64,000 nucleotides of DNA from Dermanyssus gallinae (lineage: Eukaryota; Arthropoda; Arachnida; Mesostigmata; Dermanyssidae), in NCBI GenBank assembly GCA_003439945.1, contig QVRM01007076.1:62001-126000 (forward strand), given 5' to 3'. The stretch's first letter is position 1. Every line of letters begins with the position of its first letter. The position numbers and the translations under genes are program-made. The notes below the pieces were generated by a model, which saw nothing but the letters and a program-made list of their open reading frames with translations, ran no database searches and was not told where the DNA came from. Shown here in pieces: positions 10,351 to 22,670 of the stretch.

Positions 10351-11530
10351 TAAGCCTTATCGCAGGCCGACAACACAGCTGTCTTGAAGTTTAGCGTGGA
10401 TTCGTCAACCACGTCATGTAAATATACATGTTGTTAGTAAGCGCGTGTTCAGCGTGTACTGCTCCTGCGTATTGGGTTCAGACACGTATAACGCCACTTG
10501 TGTATACGCGCGCGTTGGATGAATATATCGACTAACATATACAAGATATACATATAGTGTACAGTGCATATAAGCTGAAATTTCTTCAAACACATAGCAA
10601 AAGGATATACGGTTTATTTAACAAATAGATATTACAATATACTGTTAAAAAAAACCGCTCATATATAAATTATTTATATTATTATTTTTATTTATTTTAC
10701 ACTAAACTATATTTATTATACATGTAAAGTATATGTATATATTTAAAATAGGCATGTTTTTCATAAAACGTATTTATTGTACGTAACGCTAGTATGAGCG
10801 TTCTAATCAATTTGAACCAATAAATATTTACGATTGGTTAGAAACATTACAACATTTGCAACTTTTTGGAGCATGATATGGCTAAAAATTTGATTTCATG
10901 GATATTCTGATGATATATCATTAAACCAAAGGCCGACTATATCACACAGCAGCCGAGGCACGTTGTTACGTACAGTTTATAAAACGAAAAGCAGCTCTTT
11001 ATTCGCTATTTAGGAAATATCATTTCCCGTTTTAAAAAAGTGCTCTGCAATAATTTCAGAAATGTCGTCAATAATAGTTTTATGATAACGTTTGGATGAC
11101 GTTAGACTTGGGTCCAGTAGCTTAACTTTTATCTACTTAAACGGAGAGCTGGAGGGTTAAAAAATCCGGTCATCCGGAGTTATTAAATACTTTTAGAGGA
11201 AGACGGAATCCTATTTGATACGGCGGCATGGTTAAAACATTGAGATCAGGCGTCCAGCATTATAAATGGTTCCGAACTAGGTGCGTCGGGTAGAGGCCTG
11301 AAGAAATTAGGCGGCGGTGTCGGCACCTATGTGCGTTCCGCCTGCAGTATTTTATCATCGCGCTCTCTTTAAAGTCTTGATGGCAATGCCCAGGTGACAC
11401 GTTCCTATTTGGAAAATCGGGACGGTCTTAAATGCATTGTAGTAGGATTTTATCTCAACCATGTGTCTTGTGAAGACACCCTGCTGATTACTCAAGACGA
11501 TATGTTGCAGTAGATGCAAAAGCCACAATA
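10350..11530. other. AT-rich spacer, no recognised gene
   Basis: A/T-rich with no long frame. An AATAAA at about 10819 is a possible but distant poly(A) signal for gene A. Confidence 0.4.
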
Positions 11531-11539
11531 GGGCTAAAT

Positions 11540-12600
11540 TTAGTATGTTCCTATATCGTTTACAAGATGTCTCGTGGTTAGCGGTTTATGACACTGTAGA
11601 CGCAAAGTCGGCATTCGACGTTTTCGGTAAAATCCTTTCTGATGTATATAACATATTTTTTAACCTTGTGGACTTTCCTGCTTCTGATAGTTTGTGCAAG
11701 GTGGGTAAATTCGGTGGATTTGAAATTTTCAGTTTTTAAACGGTCGCTCTCCTCGAGAAATGAGAGCAGAGATATAGGCACTCTACTCGACAAAGTTTGG
11801 AGAAAAAAAAATTATAGTATATTTTCACTCTCTGTTGTCTTTGTTCCTTATGTCCTTGATATCCTTCTCCGTTTTAAAGCTAGCTGGAGTACAAGTGTCG
11901 TGGATGTGCAATTGTCGAGATGCCATGGATGCAACATTGTTTAAATTAGCAGCTCCATCGATTGTAGTGTTTCTGATTGCTATGATAAGTCGTTTGTTTG
12001 AGTCTGACAGCTTCCCATCATAATTAAAGGATACAAAGTACCCTTTTTATGAAACAAAGTGCAGCTAATTATAGGATGACGTCGGTCGTTAGTTAAAGCT
12101 CAAAGGTCATCGAGGAACTGCTGTTGGTTAGGCTAGATCGATTCTTAGAGTCCTTGAATTTCCTTTCGCCTAACCAGTTCGGCTTTCGAAGGCGTAGGTC
12201 GACTTATTGCAGCGGGTGTCCGATTCGGTTGGGGTTTTGTCTTGCAGTTTTTCTCAACGTATCGCCTGCTTTCAATTGCCTTGATCGTTCATTTCTGTTT
12301 CAAATGCTTGCTCAGCTGGGTTGCTTTGCACCGGTTGTTACCTAGTTTAAGTCCTATCTCTCAGGACGGAGACAGGTGGTCGACTGAAGTCCTCGTGGCA
12401 GCAGGTTGATATCGGTACCCCTCAAGGGTCGATTCTCGGACTTTCTATATTTTTTACTCTTCTGACTCTTAATCTATTTAGAGCCCAGGAGCTAAACCTT
12501 GGCGTAGCTACGACTTTGCTGATGACCATTGATCACTATTGTTCCGAATAAATTATCGGAATATTGATACGAACTTGCACCAGTCGTTTTTAAATGTTGA
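11540..12600 (+). mobile_element. Fossil LINE (jockey/CR1-like) reverse transcriptase, plus strand
   Basis: Recognisable pieces appear in order in shifting frames. At 11545-11739 is the pre-RT segment (WLAVYDTVDAKSAFDVFGKIL). At about 11940-12020 is a finger segment with KLAAPSIVV and FESDSFPS. At 12124-12345 is LNFLSPNQFGFRRRRST followed by a degenerate motif A region. At about 12412-12450 is a GTPQGSILGLSIF motif, then a FADD-like box at about 12507-12520. Several frameshifts and stops show it is long dead. The 5' end and the 3' end are not defined. Confidence 0.7.
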
Positions 12601-12699
12601 TAATATAATTAGCATTTTCTAACATTTTCGGTCTAGTTATCAATTCCAATAACTTTATTATTTCATTGTTTTTCGTTCATCGCCGAGGTTACTGGCACT

Positions 12700-13450
12700 C
12701 TTTGACAATCATCATCATCAGGTTGTTTTATTGACATGCTCCTTTACAGGCAATCTGTCACAATTTATGTCAAAGTCATATTTCATTAAAAATACCTATC
12801 GTTGGATCACCTGCATCTGTCAAGTGTAATCACAATATTATATACACACACAAACCTATATAATCTAATCTTGCACAATGTCGACATTTTACTGATTTAA
12901 AAACTAAGAACAATTGTTTTCAGCATTTAGTTCCTTCGTTACACGTCTTCTAAAAACATGGCCCGCTCCGTATTTCGGAGGTCCTGCGAGAGCGTGTTCC
13001 ATACTTTTGGCAGCATGCCGGCTAGAGAATGCTGCGTTAAGGTCAACCTGCATCTGGGAACCCTGAGTTGGCCCTCATATCGCTGAGACCTGAAGGGGGT
13101 GAGTTGAAATTCGAAATCGCAACCTGAAGGTAGTTTGCCTTTAACGACCTTATGGGCAAGCACGGCTAAATTTAATCGTGCCAGCTGATTGAATTTGAGT
13201 AGTCCCAGTCTGCCGTACCATGGCGACACGTCGTCCCGACGAGACAAACCAGTGATGGCTTGCACCGCATTGTTCTGGATTACTCGCAACGAGTGCAGGG
13301 TTCCCGAGAAGGTTGCGCCCCATATAGTGATTCCGTAGGTGAGAATCGATTCCAGGAGCGCCCTGTATACAAGGACCAGAACAATGCGGGAGACCTTGGC
13401 CTTCCTCAGACGGGCCAGCGATGCCATCCACAGCACAGCAGACCCTGACG
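12700..13450 (-). mobile_element. LINE (CR1/jockey-like) ORF2 C-terminal fragment, minus strand
   Basis: The minus-strand frame 13436-12939 encodes the post-RT region: RIVLVLVYRALLESILTYG, then IWGATF, IQNNAVQAITGLSRRDD and a C-terminus with LPKVWNTL. This is standard for CR1/jockey-type ORF2 proteins. It is 5'-truncated before the catalytic palm. The 3' untranslated part probably reaches the CATCATCATCA tract near 12707. It points toward the plus-strand fossil LINE just upstream and is a separate insertion. Confidence 0.7.
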
Positions 13451-13524
13451 CTCGACCGTCATAATCTTCAACTTATCAAGAACATACTTAACGCATTCGC
13501 CGAATGATGATTCCTCGTCACTAC

Positions 13525-13527
<3 letters not shown>

Positions 13528-13568
<41 letters not shown>
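13528..13568. repeat. (TA)n microsatellite
   Basis: About 20 TA units, followed by a short direct repeat of CAACTTTTCTTA at about 13572 and 13602. Confidence 0.9.
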
Positions 13569-13570
<2 letters not shown>

Positions 13571-14004
13571 CAACTTTTCTTATATATATAGATACATAAT
13601 CAACTTTTCTTAATAAGGTATGCCTATTTTTTGGCTAAGTACAATGACTTCGTACGCAAAAATATTATGGTAACATAAACTTCCTGAAATGGATTCCAGG
13701 GGGCCGAATAACACATCGCCAAATTAGTGCATGCGCAGATGGGTTTCGATTAGGGGACTGGAATAATTTTCTTTATGGAACATTTCTTACCTTAAACCAA
13801 TAAAAGTCTTCACGTAATTATATGTTAAATAAAGTTCACTATTATTAGAAACAAACGAAGGTATGTGGTGCGTGTGTTCGCAATAGTTTGATGTCATTAA
13901 AGTAATAGAAACACAGAAATAACAAATGCAAAACAATATTTTATTTGAATACAGATATAATGAGATCTCTATAGATGAGATGGTGACCCATGTTTTAGCA
14001 CTTC

Positions 14005-14058
14005 ACGTAAATTAGACTCAAATACATTAATGCACACTTCTAATGTTCATTTACATGA

Positions 14059-14107
<49 letters not shown>

Positions 14108-14940
14108 TTGAAATAAAAATCGCAAGATATTGTAGTATACACAGGTCACACCTATACACATCCACACAATTAGAATCACCACACATCCAACAGTACACAA
14201 CACCACACACCAATTCTCCAGTCAGCTGTTCCCGCCAACAGAGAGATCCGCCTGCCTTCTCCAAAGGCAAACCATTCGAATGGCGCACTGACCACCAGAG
14301 GGCGCGACCTCCACGCCCGGTGGAGAGCTGACCTCGCTGCTGCCGCCGCTGCCTGCGCCGCTTCACTGCAGCGAGAGTGGCTACGAATAGACGACGCTCC
14401 ACGACCAACACGCGTCAGCCTCGGCGACGTAGGTTACACTCCTTCCTATAGGGCACCCGTATAGCAAACGACGCGACAGACGAGGCGGCTCGGAAATGGA
14501 GCGTACTAGTGGGAACTTGAATGTAATAGATAGTTATGTACAATGCCGCACCAAATAAAGCCGCTGACCTTGGTGGCCTGCCACTAAGGAACCAGCATCG
14601 ATACCTACCGCATCCGTCTTATGGTTCACCTTCACTGACAAGTGCCGCTGCGACCGGCAGCACTACAATATTTACTTACCCGCTTGGCTTACTTCATCTA
14701 AAAGTTCAGTTGTGTTACCAGCTAGCTGTGTGGTTTGTGGCATCATCTTTTTGGAACCAAAGTTCACTCGCATCGATTTCGTCCAAATTCGACCAAAGAC
14801 AATTACGAGTCATGCTGCTTGCTATAACGCTTCACCCTGGAGTGGAAACTAAGGGCCCACTGATTCCTTTGGACCATACGCCGCACCAAACAGTCACAAG
14901 TAACGGCTTTTCGTGAAATACGTGAGGGTTCTTAGTTGCC
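14005..14940. repeat. Dispersed repeat, copy 2, with inserts
   Basis: Blocks homologous to 3370-3780 occur at about 14005-14050 and 14755-14940. Between them lie a (TTA)n tract (14060-14106) and about 600 bases of other sequence, GC-rich in part (14220-14420). Confidence 0.45.
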
Positions 14941-15040
14941 GAGATGCCTGCATGCCTGTACAGATTTTCTTTTCTTTTTATAATACAATTTCACGCTCTC
15001 TATGCGTTCTTCCTTTGAGTGTCGTTCATCTTGGATTTTT

Positions 15041-15215
15041 CGAGCCCGGTGGCGTGGTGCATTCCGCCTGAGAGCCACGAGACCGGAGAAGACACATAGA
15101 TGCACGGGTCCGAGCCCCACCGTTGCACATTTGTATTTATATGGGGTCCGTCTATGAAGCATTGCGAAAAGCAGTCCCGTGGACGTTAAATCTTGGCTGA
15201 GGTTCAGACCGAAAA
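15041..15215 (+). mobile_element. tRNA-derived SINE, family 1
   Basis: The head begins GAGCCCGGTGGCGTGGTGC (box A-like TGGCGTGGTGC) and carries GGTCCGAGCCCCACC (box B-like), followed by the family body TGCACATTTGTATTTAT...GGGGTCCGTCTATGAAGCA and TTAAATCTTGGCTGA. Other copies lie at 23986, 26352 and in each tandem unit. The extra stretch between the anticodon arm and box B suggests a class II (Ser/Leu-type) tRNA origin. Short SINEs like this use LINE machinery and pol III. Confidence 0.8.
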
Positions 15216-15316
15216 GTATATCGTGGATTTGGCAGTCCTACCGTGCAGCAGACCACCGAGAGGACAGAAATGAGCGCGAGCTTTTGAAAATTGTAAATTA
15301 TTCGGAAACACAAAAC

Positions 15317-15318
<2 letters not shown>

Positions 15319-15389
<71 letters not shown>
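15319..15389. repeat. (TA)n microsatellite
   Basis: About 35 TA units. Confidence 0.95.
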
Positions 15390-15391
<2 letters not shown>

Positions 15392-15399
15392 CCTTAGGC

Positions 15400-17933
15400 A
15401 TTACCTTAAAGGCTCCTTGTGGAACGTGATAATGCTATATGACTTTCGACAGAACAATGTTGGGCACCAGCATGACATGCATTTAGACACAACGCAGTTT
15501 CTTAGTTAGTATATATATATTTTTTTTTAATTTAATTTCATACAAATAAAATGCCACGCTTTGTTTGAAGAGGACCCTTACAGCTTAGTGGCATCCAATT
15601 ACGAAAGAAGCGACATGCTACAGGATGATATGGCAGAATATATGTGTCCTAACGCGTCACCGAAAATCGCACAATGTATAAGCTTCACGTATGGCTGCAG
15701 GTCAATACCAGGTCTTCCAGAGTTCCTAGTATAAGGCAGCGCGTGTCACGGAAGCTATAGTAGATCTCTTCGATGCTAGTTTTTGACCTGGTATAATAGG
15801 GAAGGACACATAAACGCTATTCAGGCATGCCTACTTAAGTTGTCATTGCCTGGGGCGCGAATATTTATAAAGGCATTTTAAAAAACTCTACAAGAGGCAG
15901 CCAGCACCCACATAAAAAACGCATTTTAAGCGAAAATTATTATCTACTTTGTATGCTCAGCGTCAGTACTGAGGAAGCCTGATGTTTTGGAATGCCTTGA
16001 TGAAGTTTTCAAGTGAGCCCTCGCGAATTTCCTAGTATACAATTAGACATAAACGCCTTAAGGAAATGCGAACTTCCATTACAAAGCAGTAACCAAGGGA
16101 TCGCAAGCTCGACGCAACTATTACAGTCATTGACTGCTACGTATTGTCCCTGCATATGCTAACATGCCTACAAATCGTAACTGCTCCTTACAAGCCACGA
16201 AGAAAAAAAATCCAGGTCAAGATAACCTTGTTGATCCGAGATGAGACGTTACAGACTTTATTGACTAAAAGTCGCATTATAGTTTTGACTTAATGCTGAT
16301 AGATTGTGCTAATAGAACACTAATATACAAGTACGCTGCAACGGTCTAAAGGCCAGCTCGTCGACCATCGCGGCCGGACATTCAGCCACAGGTGGTAAAA
16401 AGCATATGTGCTAGTCTTCGCTAAACTGCAAACATGCGGTTACCCAGTAATTCCAGTAGGCATAGATTACCTTACCTGCAGAAGAACCTACTGAGGGTCT
16501 TTTGACTTACGCGCCTTAACCAAACTGCTCCTTATGGTTTTTGGCAAACACGACTTCCTCTTAGGCATATTTGGCAGTCTCATGCATTCCTAACTGATAG
16601 AAAACGGTTAGATGGAAAATATTTACCCTGTCCCTACATGAACGAAAGGCATGTTGTTTAGCATACAGCCATCTTGTAGTGCTTACTGTAGGTGCGCTTC
16701 TAGGGTGATCGCCGCGGCTCGCAGGTCTGGAGCGGCAACTCCCAGACAGAAACCAGGAAACGGCTTTTAACAACTATACCGTCTTTTGACCAAACTTCAA
16801 GGCGGTACCAATGGCAGCGAACGAAGCGAATGCACAGGAAACTCTGGGCAAATCAGCGGGTATATATTTGTATCTAGTTGTCTTGTCGGAGTATTGACTG
16901 GAAACAGCAGCTTTTTTGAGCAAGTCAGCTAGACAGACCCGTTAATATGCTGAGAACTCGCTCCGACAGCGACAGTAACACACACAATATAAACTCGCTT
17001 CCCCGTTTCCTCCGCAACAACTTCCCAGGATGAACCTGGGACGGCCTGGTTATCCCTGCCTCCGGTGCCAAGGACGAATGAAGGACGAACAAGCTAGCGT
17101 TGTCACTACAACCCCGTGCTACACGCGTCTAGCTATGTCTGGGTGCTCTTAGTACGCGAATGTTGCTGTGTACATTTTTGTTTTTTCGTCTGAGCGTCTT
17201 ACTATAGCAGCGCCGTATAGCCGCTGGCTACACATCACACAAGCAAACGAATGCTGCAACCCATTTGCATGGCTTAATTCTCCGTTCCGCCGCCTCATTC
17301 CGAGTTGTCGTCGTCGCCATCACCATCACCGCATCAGCCGTCATGGTCGTTGCAAAGATTTTTGAGTGTCTTGTCACATCAACACTAACATGCACACTTA
17401 CTGTGTCGACCTCCCGATGTCACCCGGTCGGCGATCGACATCTCACGTATTTATTTGCCACTCGACACTACTAACTCATGCTGCCCCCTTTGTCTATTCG
17501 TTTCCGTCACAGTTCCCAGCCGCCTCTTTCGACAACCCTATAACCCCACACGCCCCCCACCGTAGCGGCTATGTACAGGTACCGCTTCATACACGCAGGA
17601 CGATGGCACGAGGCGCTCGACGGGCACAAAGTGTTCAACAAGAGTTTCCCCCCCCCCCCCCCCCCGATGAGCACGGACGGCGATGGCGAGAGTTTAAATT
17701 CGCCCGCCGCAGCCGATCATAATCCGCTTCTAAATCTCTTCGATGCGCGCATGTTTATGACAGGGACGGAGAGGAGATGATGATGACGACGACGACAACG
17801 ACAACAACAACTGCCACTACTACTATTACTACGACAGCCGCTGAGAAAAGGCTGAAAGTCTCACCCTGTGGTTGGTCTTCTCAACGTGCCACGCTGTGGT
17901 CGAGCTGGAGAACTGCAAAAACTGCTATATATG

Positions 17934-17990
<57 letters not shown>

Positions 17991-18620
17991 TGACGCGTAT
18001 GTGTGTGAAAATAGTTCAACTCAAAGCTATAACTCGGCGTGATCCTACCAGAATGTGTGGTCGTGGGTAGCAGTGGGAAATACAGGTAGTAGTACCTAGT
18101 ACTATGGAGCGAGGGTTAAACCGAGACAAATGATATACTTCCACCCGATGGTCGTGTGTCACTCAGCTGTGGCTCGGGAGAGGCGGGACACAATCGGACT
18201 CTGGTTGTTTGTCGTCATCGAAAAAGTCCACCATCTCCTACCGGCTCGACGGCCTGTGGGGAACTGCGGCTGCCGCTGCTGCCGCGCTACGCCCGGCACC
18301 CGCAAAAATTAGAATATTTTAGTTTTATTTTTTAAAAACGAGTTCAAGAGACAAAGATCGAGATGAAGGAGAGGGGGCCGGTTCTAAGCGAGACAGGAGA
18401 GAGAGAGAAAGAGCGAGAGACAAAGCGCGCACAGTAATGATAGATTAAGATGCGTAACGAGAGATTTAGAATAAAGTGGGCGGAATTGGCGAAGAAATGA
18501 AAGCCACGGGCCAAGGGCGATCCTTTCTTCATTCATGGTCTCCCATCGGTCGGGAGTAACAACTACTACGCAGATGGGCTCATTCGATATTAAATCCATT
18601 GTTGCCTTCACGTCTTTATA
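15400..18620. other. Spacer, no recognised gene
   Basis: Contains a poly-C run at about 17649-17665, a (TA)n tract at 17923-17988 and a GA-rich stretch at about 18395-18425. A 69-residue frame at 17571-17780 (YRYRFIHAGRWHEAL..., proline run from the poly-C) has protein-like composition and might be an exon, but I do not recognise it. Confidence 0.35.
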
Positions 18621-18626
18621 TATATA

Positions 18627-19911
18627 CAGGTAGTTCAATAAGTTCTTAGAATGAGCTTTTAGAATTCTAATTTTGGCGCGCTTCCGCCGCTATTAGGAAC
18701 TGCAACTTTTCGACTGCCAGCAGTCAAAATATTATGGTGATTGGCCGTTGCGATTTCGTTTGATCGCTTTTCCCGTGCAACGTATCGGCGTGATTTTGAA
18801 AAATTGAGAAAAAGAGAGTTTCGAGTGGTTATCAAGCATTTTATTTCAAAGGTTGGAATGCGACCCAAGTGAAAACTGAGTTAGACGAGGTGTACGGTGA
18901 CTCTGCGCCATGTTTTGCCACTGTTTCCAACTGGATTAATGAGTTAAAAAGAGGTCGCAAGAGCACCGAGATGAACTACGTTCAAAACGCCTAAAAACGG
19001 CAACTGATTAGGAAAACGTGGAAAAGGTGCGGAAAATCGTTGCCGCAGATAAGCGAGTGAACATTAGGGAGATAGCGGAGGCCTTGGGGATCAGTTTGGG
19101 TAGTGTGCATTTCATCCTGCACGAAAACTTGAAGATAAAAGAGCTCAGAGAAAAATGGCTGCCGCATTTGCTCAACCAAGGCCAAAAAAACGCGCCTGTT
19201 TTCGCTTCACAGCGAAATTTGGCCAAGATGTCGAACAATCCGTCGGATTTTTGGCGCAGATTCATGACCGTCGATGAAAGCTGGGTCCATCACTACACTC
19301 CCGAGACCCAAGAAGCATCTTGCCAATGGTGTGCACCTGATGAAGACCCTCCGAAGAGGGTGCGGACAACGGCATTGACCGAAAAGGTGATGGCTACAGT
19401 TTTTTAAAACCAACGTAGAATAATGCTGGTCGACTACCTTGAGAGCGGTAAAACGATCACAGGAGAATATTAGGCAATACTGTTAGACTGCCTTTAGCAA
19501 GAACTCATCGTGAAACGGCCCGCTTTGCAGAAGAAGGTTGTCCTGTTTCACCAGGACAATGCTCCTGCACACAAGTCCCGGCAAGCATCGGCAAAACTGG
19601 CCCAACTGAGGTTCGAACTTATTGAACAGCCTTCCTATTCTCCAGACCTGGCCCCCTCTGATTATTTCCTCTTCGGACATTTGAAGAATAGACTCGGTGG
19701 AAAGCGTTTTTCCAGCAATGAAGAGGTTAAGGCTGCTGTCAATGCCAATTTTCAGTCTAAAGACGCGGAATTCTACTTAAGAGGTATAAAAGCTCTGAAA
19801 TCTTGGTGGGAAAAGTGTATTGAGCATCTCGGGGAGTATATCGAATAAGATAAATTTAAAAACATGATTTGGAAAATTCTTGGTTTTCATTCTAAGAACT
19901 TATTGAACTAC

Positions 19912-19914
<3 letters not shown>
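18627..19914 (+). mobile_element. Mariner-family DNA transposon, complete length, inactive
   Basis: Terminal inverted repeats of about 28 bases (CAGGTAGTTCAATAAGTTCT... and its reverse complement ending at 19914) are flanked by TA on both sides. The 1288-base length is standard for mariner. The right flank is a long (TA)n tract. The element encodes the disrupted transposase described separately. Confidence 0.92.
18800..19848 (+). pseudogene. Mariner transposase, DD34D, interrupted
   Basis: The N-terminal helix-turn-helix part begins near KREFRVVIKHF (about 18810) and includes VSNWINELKRGRKSTE (about 18925-18970). The central part (19018-19407) has a second helix-turn-helix (NIREIAEALGISLGSVHFIL) and the first catalytic Asp in TVDESWVHHYTPE. 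The C-terminal part (19510-19848) has the second Asp in LFHQDNAPAHKS and the third in YSPDLAPSDYFLFGHLKN, 34 residues apart, so the full catalytic triad is present. Breaks: frameshifts near 18855 and 18970-18990, a stop before 19018 (GATTAG), a frameshift/stop after VMATVF (about 19405), and stops at about 19470 and 19495. The protein would cut and paste the element at TA sites; this copy cannot. Confidence 0.9.

Positions 19915-20002
<88 letters not shown>
19915..20002. repeat. (TA)n microsatellite
   Basis: About 43 TA units directly at the right end of the mariner element. Confidence 0.95.
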
Positions 20003-20003
<1 letters not shown>

Positions 20004-20860
20004 GGGTGACTGAGTGCCAGTATATGCGTTTTTGAAAAATAGCTACTAAGCTTGAGTTTTTTACTGTTCATTGCCTTTTTGACAGTATCTATGTTAAGTG
20101 TTCATTTGAGCATCCCCCATTCGCCTGCGGGAATTTGTTTCCCACATCTGTGCGGAAACAGCAGCGACATTGCGGTAGCTACTTTATACGATGTCACAGG
20201 TACAGTCATGTTATGAAGAGTAATGAATATCACTTAGTTAGTTTTGCATTGACGCTCGCAACACATTCGTTCTTTATGGCATTCTCAGCAGTGATTTGTA
20301 CAGATCGGCTTTACATTGCCGCAGGAAATTGGCATTTCATTGGTCTCTCAGCATGTCGATGCATAGGGACACCAGAGAACCGCAAGCACGGTCTAGGGTA
20401 AAGCTTACGCGTTCGTATAAATAAATACCACGCCTTTACGTGGGGTGGTCGATGTTGACCTATCTTAGTATATCCAGTGTATACACAAGTTCTCCAACGA
20501 TCCAACATTGGACCCACTGGTACATAGTTCAGGGTTCACGGAACGACACCACAGTAGAGGCGCGACCTGCATACAGTTGCGATGCTGTGAGTCATGGGCT
20601 CAGTATTGTGTGTGCTAGATAAGGTGCATATGACAGTCTAACAGCTTAGTCGTTAGCAGTAGAGCTAGATTCTACAGGTGTGCGCACAGTAAAAAGGGAT
20701 AGAAAAATCTACCACATAGAAAGTTCAGCTATACATAAATATATATACAGATTATTCTCCTCATGACCTAAACGTTTTCTATAATTATCTGTCAACGCAA
20801 GTTTGCATTTGTACTACGTATAGTAAGAAAAGGGGCTCTCTACCCGGAGGCATAAATACT

Positions 20861-20900
<40 letters not shown>

Positions 20901-21180
20901 CAGACACGGGCCTTTTCTGCAAAATTACCTGAATAGTTATAATTGTTTGAATTTATGTAATAATGGAAATTTCAAGCTCAATGAAGAGTTATTGAACTTA
21001 AATTAATTTGCCGTCCGGAGACGACGGTCCCATAAAAAAATATATATTCATTAATAAATATATGTGTGTGAGCAGCGCTCAGATTTCTGACTTAGATGTT
21101 TAGTAGGCAAACTCGGCCCAGTGAATGCGGCGCGGATTAGTCCGCTAAATGCGTGTGAATTCGCGAGACTGTTCTCCGGC
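20003..21180. other. Spacer and probable 3' flank of gene B
   Basis: Short unrecognised frames, a (TA)n tract at 20868-20899, AT-rich. No canonical AATAAA was found on the minus strand close to the gene B stop. Confidence 0.35.
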
Positions 21181-21183
21181 AGT

Positions 21184-22497
21184 CTAGAAGTCGGCGCCGC
21201 TCAAGCGCTCTTTAGCGGTTTCCACGATAACTTCGGTAGGGCGGCGGCAATCCGTGAACAGGTCGTGACAGGCGTTCGGGTTGTTTGAGCTCTTGCCGAC
21301 GAAGGTGGCGTTCCTGTACGGCATCCAGGGTGCCGTCGCATCGGAACCGTCGAGGGCCTCGATGAACGACGGCACGTCGACGAACTCATTTCCGGCCAGC
21401 TCAGGATCGATGGCCAGTTCGCAGACGAGTCGCTGCACGCAGCGGTCCACGTCAAAGTTCAACACGTACTGGAAGATCCCACGAAGGGCGCTAGGAGGAA
21501 TCAGATCGACCGGAGCATCGACGCTTCGTCGAGAGTACGACGACTCTACGGCTGGCTCCGCTACGTCATAGGCGGACGGAGCGGGGGTGTACGCCGGGGG
21601 AGCTGGGGTGTACGCCGGCGGAGCGGGGGTGTACGCGGGAACGGGCCGGGAAGTGGTCATCGGTTTGTAGCCATACGCTGGGACTTCGGATTCCTCCGGC
21701 TCGAGTTCTGGTTGCGGTTCGGGCTCGAGTTCTGGTTGCGGTTCGAGCTCGACTTCTGGTTGCGATTCGGGCTCGACTTCTGGTTGCGGTTCGAGCTCGA
21801 GTTCTGGTTGCGGTTCGAGCTCGAGTTCTGGTTGCGGTTCGGGCTCAAGTTCTGGTTGCAGTTCGGGCTCGGGTTCTGGCGCCGGTTCCGGCTCGGCAAC
21901 GTAGCTGGTGACGACGGGGGCGCTCTTGAACGACACGGTGACCGTTCTCATCGGGATCTTGGACAGGAGACCCTTGGACTGGCTAAACAGATCGGTGGCC
22001 GTGGGCAGAGCCATTGGCGGCAGTACGGTGGCTTTCTCGTGCATCTTGTACCTGGCCAGACCGGCCTTTGCGCCAGCGTTGGCGCCGGCAATAGCGCCCA
22101 TCTTCATGGCAGTCAGCTTGACGGGCAATTGCATGATTCCGAATGTGCCTTTTCCTGCGGCCACAGCAGCGGTCTTCCCTAGCCTATACTTCGCCTTGAG
22201 TAGAGCAAACTTGGCGGTTGCAGCACCGACCGGAGCAAGCAGGGAAATCTTGGCCAGCATCAGGTTGAACTTTAAAAATCCGAGACCTTTCAGTGCAAAC
22301 AGCATAGGAAGCGAAAACTTAAGCGGTCCTACCGCCGCAAAAGGCAACAGCAGGCCAGACGGAAGTACCGTGCCGACTAATTTCGCTATAGCGCCGGATA
22401 GCGCCGTGATGCCCTTCACGGCTCCAATGATGCCCGAAAGCTGAGCGTTGACCGTCATCGCCACGAGGAGGCATATCACTAGCGTTGAAAGTCGCAT
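21184..22497 (-). CDS. Secreted DM4/DM12-like protein, paralogue B
   Basis: A 437-residue protein. The start at 22497 ([19 protein letters not shown]) gives a clean signal peptide; the frame is open 16 codons further up, but those residues are polar. The hydrophobic region (about 20-150) has [20 protein letters not shown] and [14 protein letters not shown]. The linker (about 200-315) holds about seven copies of an eight-residue unit (PQPELELE and variants with Val and Ser), then [18 protein letters not shown] repeats. The convertase site is weak here: only SRRS at 322-325. The C-terminal domain has [20 protein letters not shown] and CHDLFTDC. The 24-base linker repeat is unique to this paralogue. 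A TATA box lies 167 bases upstream. Single exon. Role unknown. Confidence 0.85.
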   Translation of the reverse strand: MRLSTLVICLLVAMTVNAQLSGIIGAVKGITALSGAIAKLVGTVLPSGLLLPFAAVGPLKFSLPMLFALKGLGFLKFNLMLAKISLLAPVGAATAKFALLKAKYRLGKTAAVAAGKGTFGIMQLPVKLTAMKMGAIAGANAGAKAGLARYKMHEKATVLPPMALPTATDLFSQSKGLLSKIPMRTVTVSFKSAPVVTSYVAEPEPAPEPEPELQPELEPEPQPELELEPQPELELEPQPEVEPESQPEVELEPQPELEPEPQPELEPEESEVPAYGYKPMTTSRPVPAYTPAPPAYTPAPPAYTPAPSAYDVAEPAVESSYSRRSVDAPVDLIPPSALRGIFQYVLNFDVDRCVQRLVCELAIDPELAGNEFVDVPSFIEALDGSDATAPWMPYRNATFVGKSSNNPNACHDLFTDCRRPTEVIVETAKERLSGADF

Positions 22498-22663
22498 TTT
22501 GGAACAAGTCAAACGGCTACTGTTTATACTGCTATTACTCTTCACTACGCTTGATGCCGCTGAAGCACTCGTAGCGATGCAAACGCGACACTAAGCTCGG
22601 TGCGTTTTTGCTCGACACGAGGCTAGAAGATCGTAACTGTGAACTTCGCGTTTGCTCGACACT

Positions 22664-22670
22664 TTTTATA
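22664..22670 (-). promoter_or_regulatory. TATA box of gene B
   Basis: TATAAAA on the minus strand, about 167 bases upstream of the ATG. The flanking sequence is not clearly related to the C/D/E promoter module. Confidence 0.55.

Noticed and set aside
21908..22444. Long plus-strand open frames antisense to gene B, and equivalents opposite C, D and E (e.g. 28565-29251, 40907-41563, 54545-55084)
   Set aside because: They mirror the conserved coding strand with its GC-rich codon use; the sense frame has the signal peptide, domain and promoter, and the antisense frames have none.
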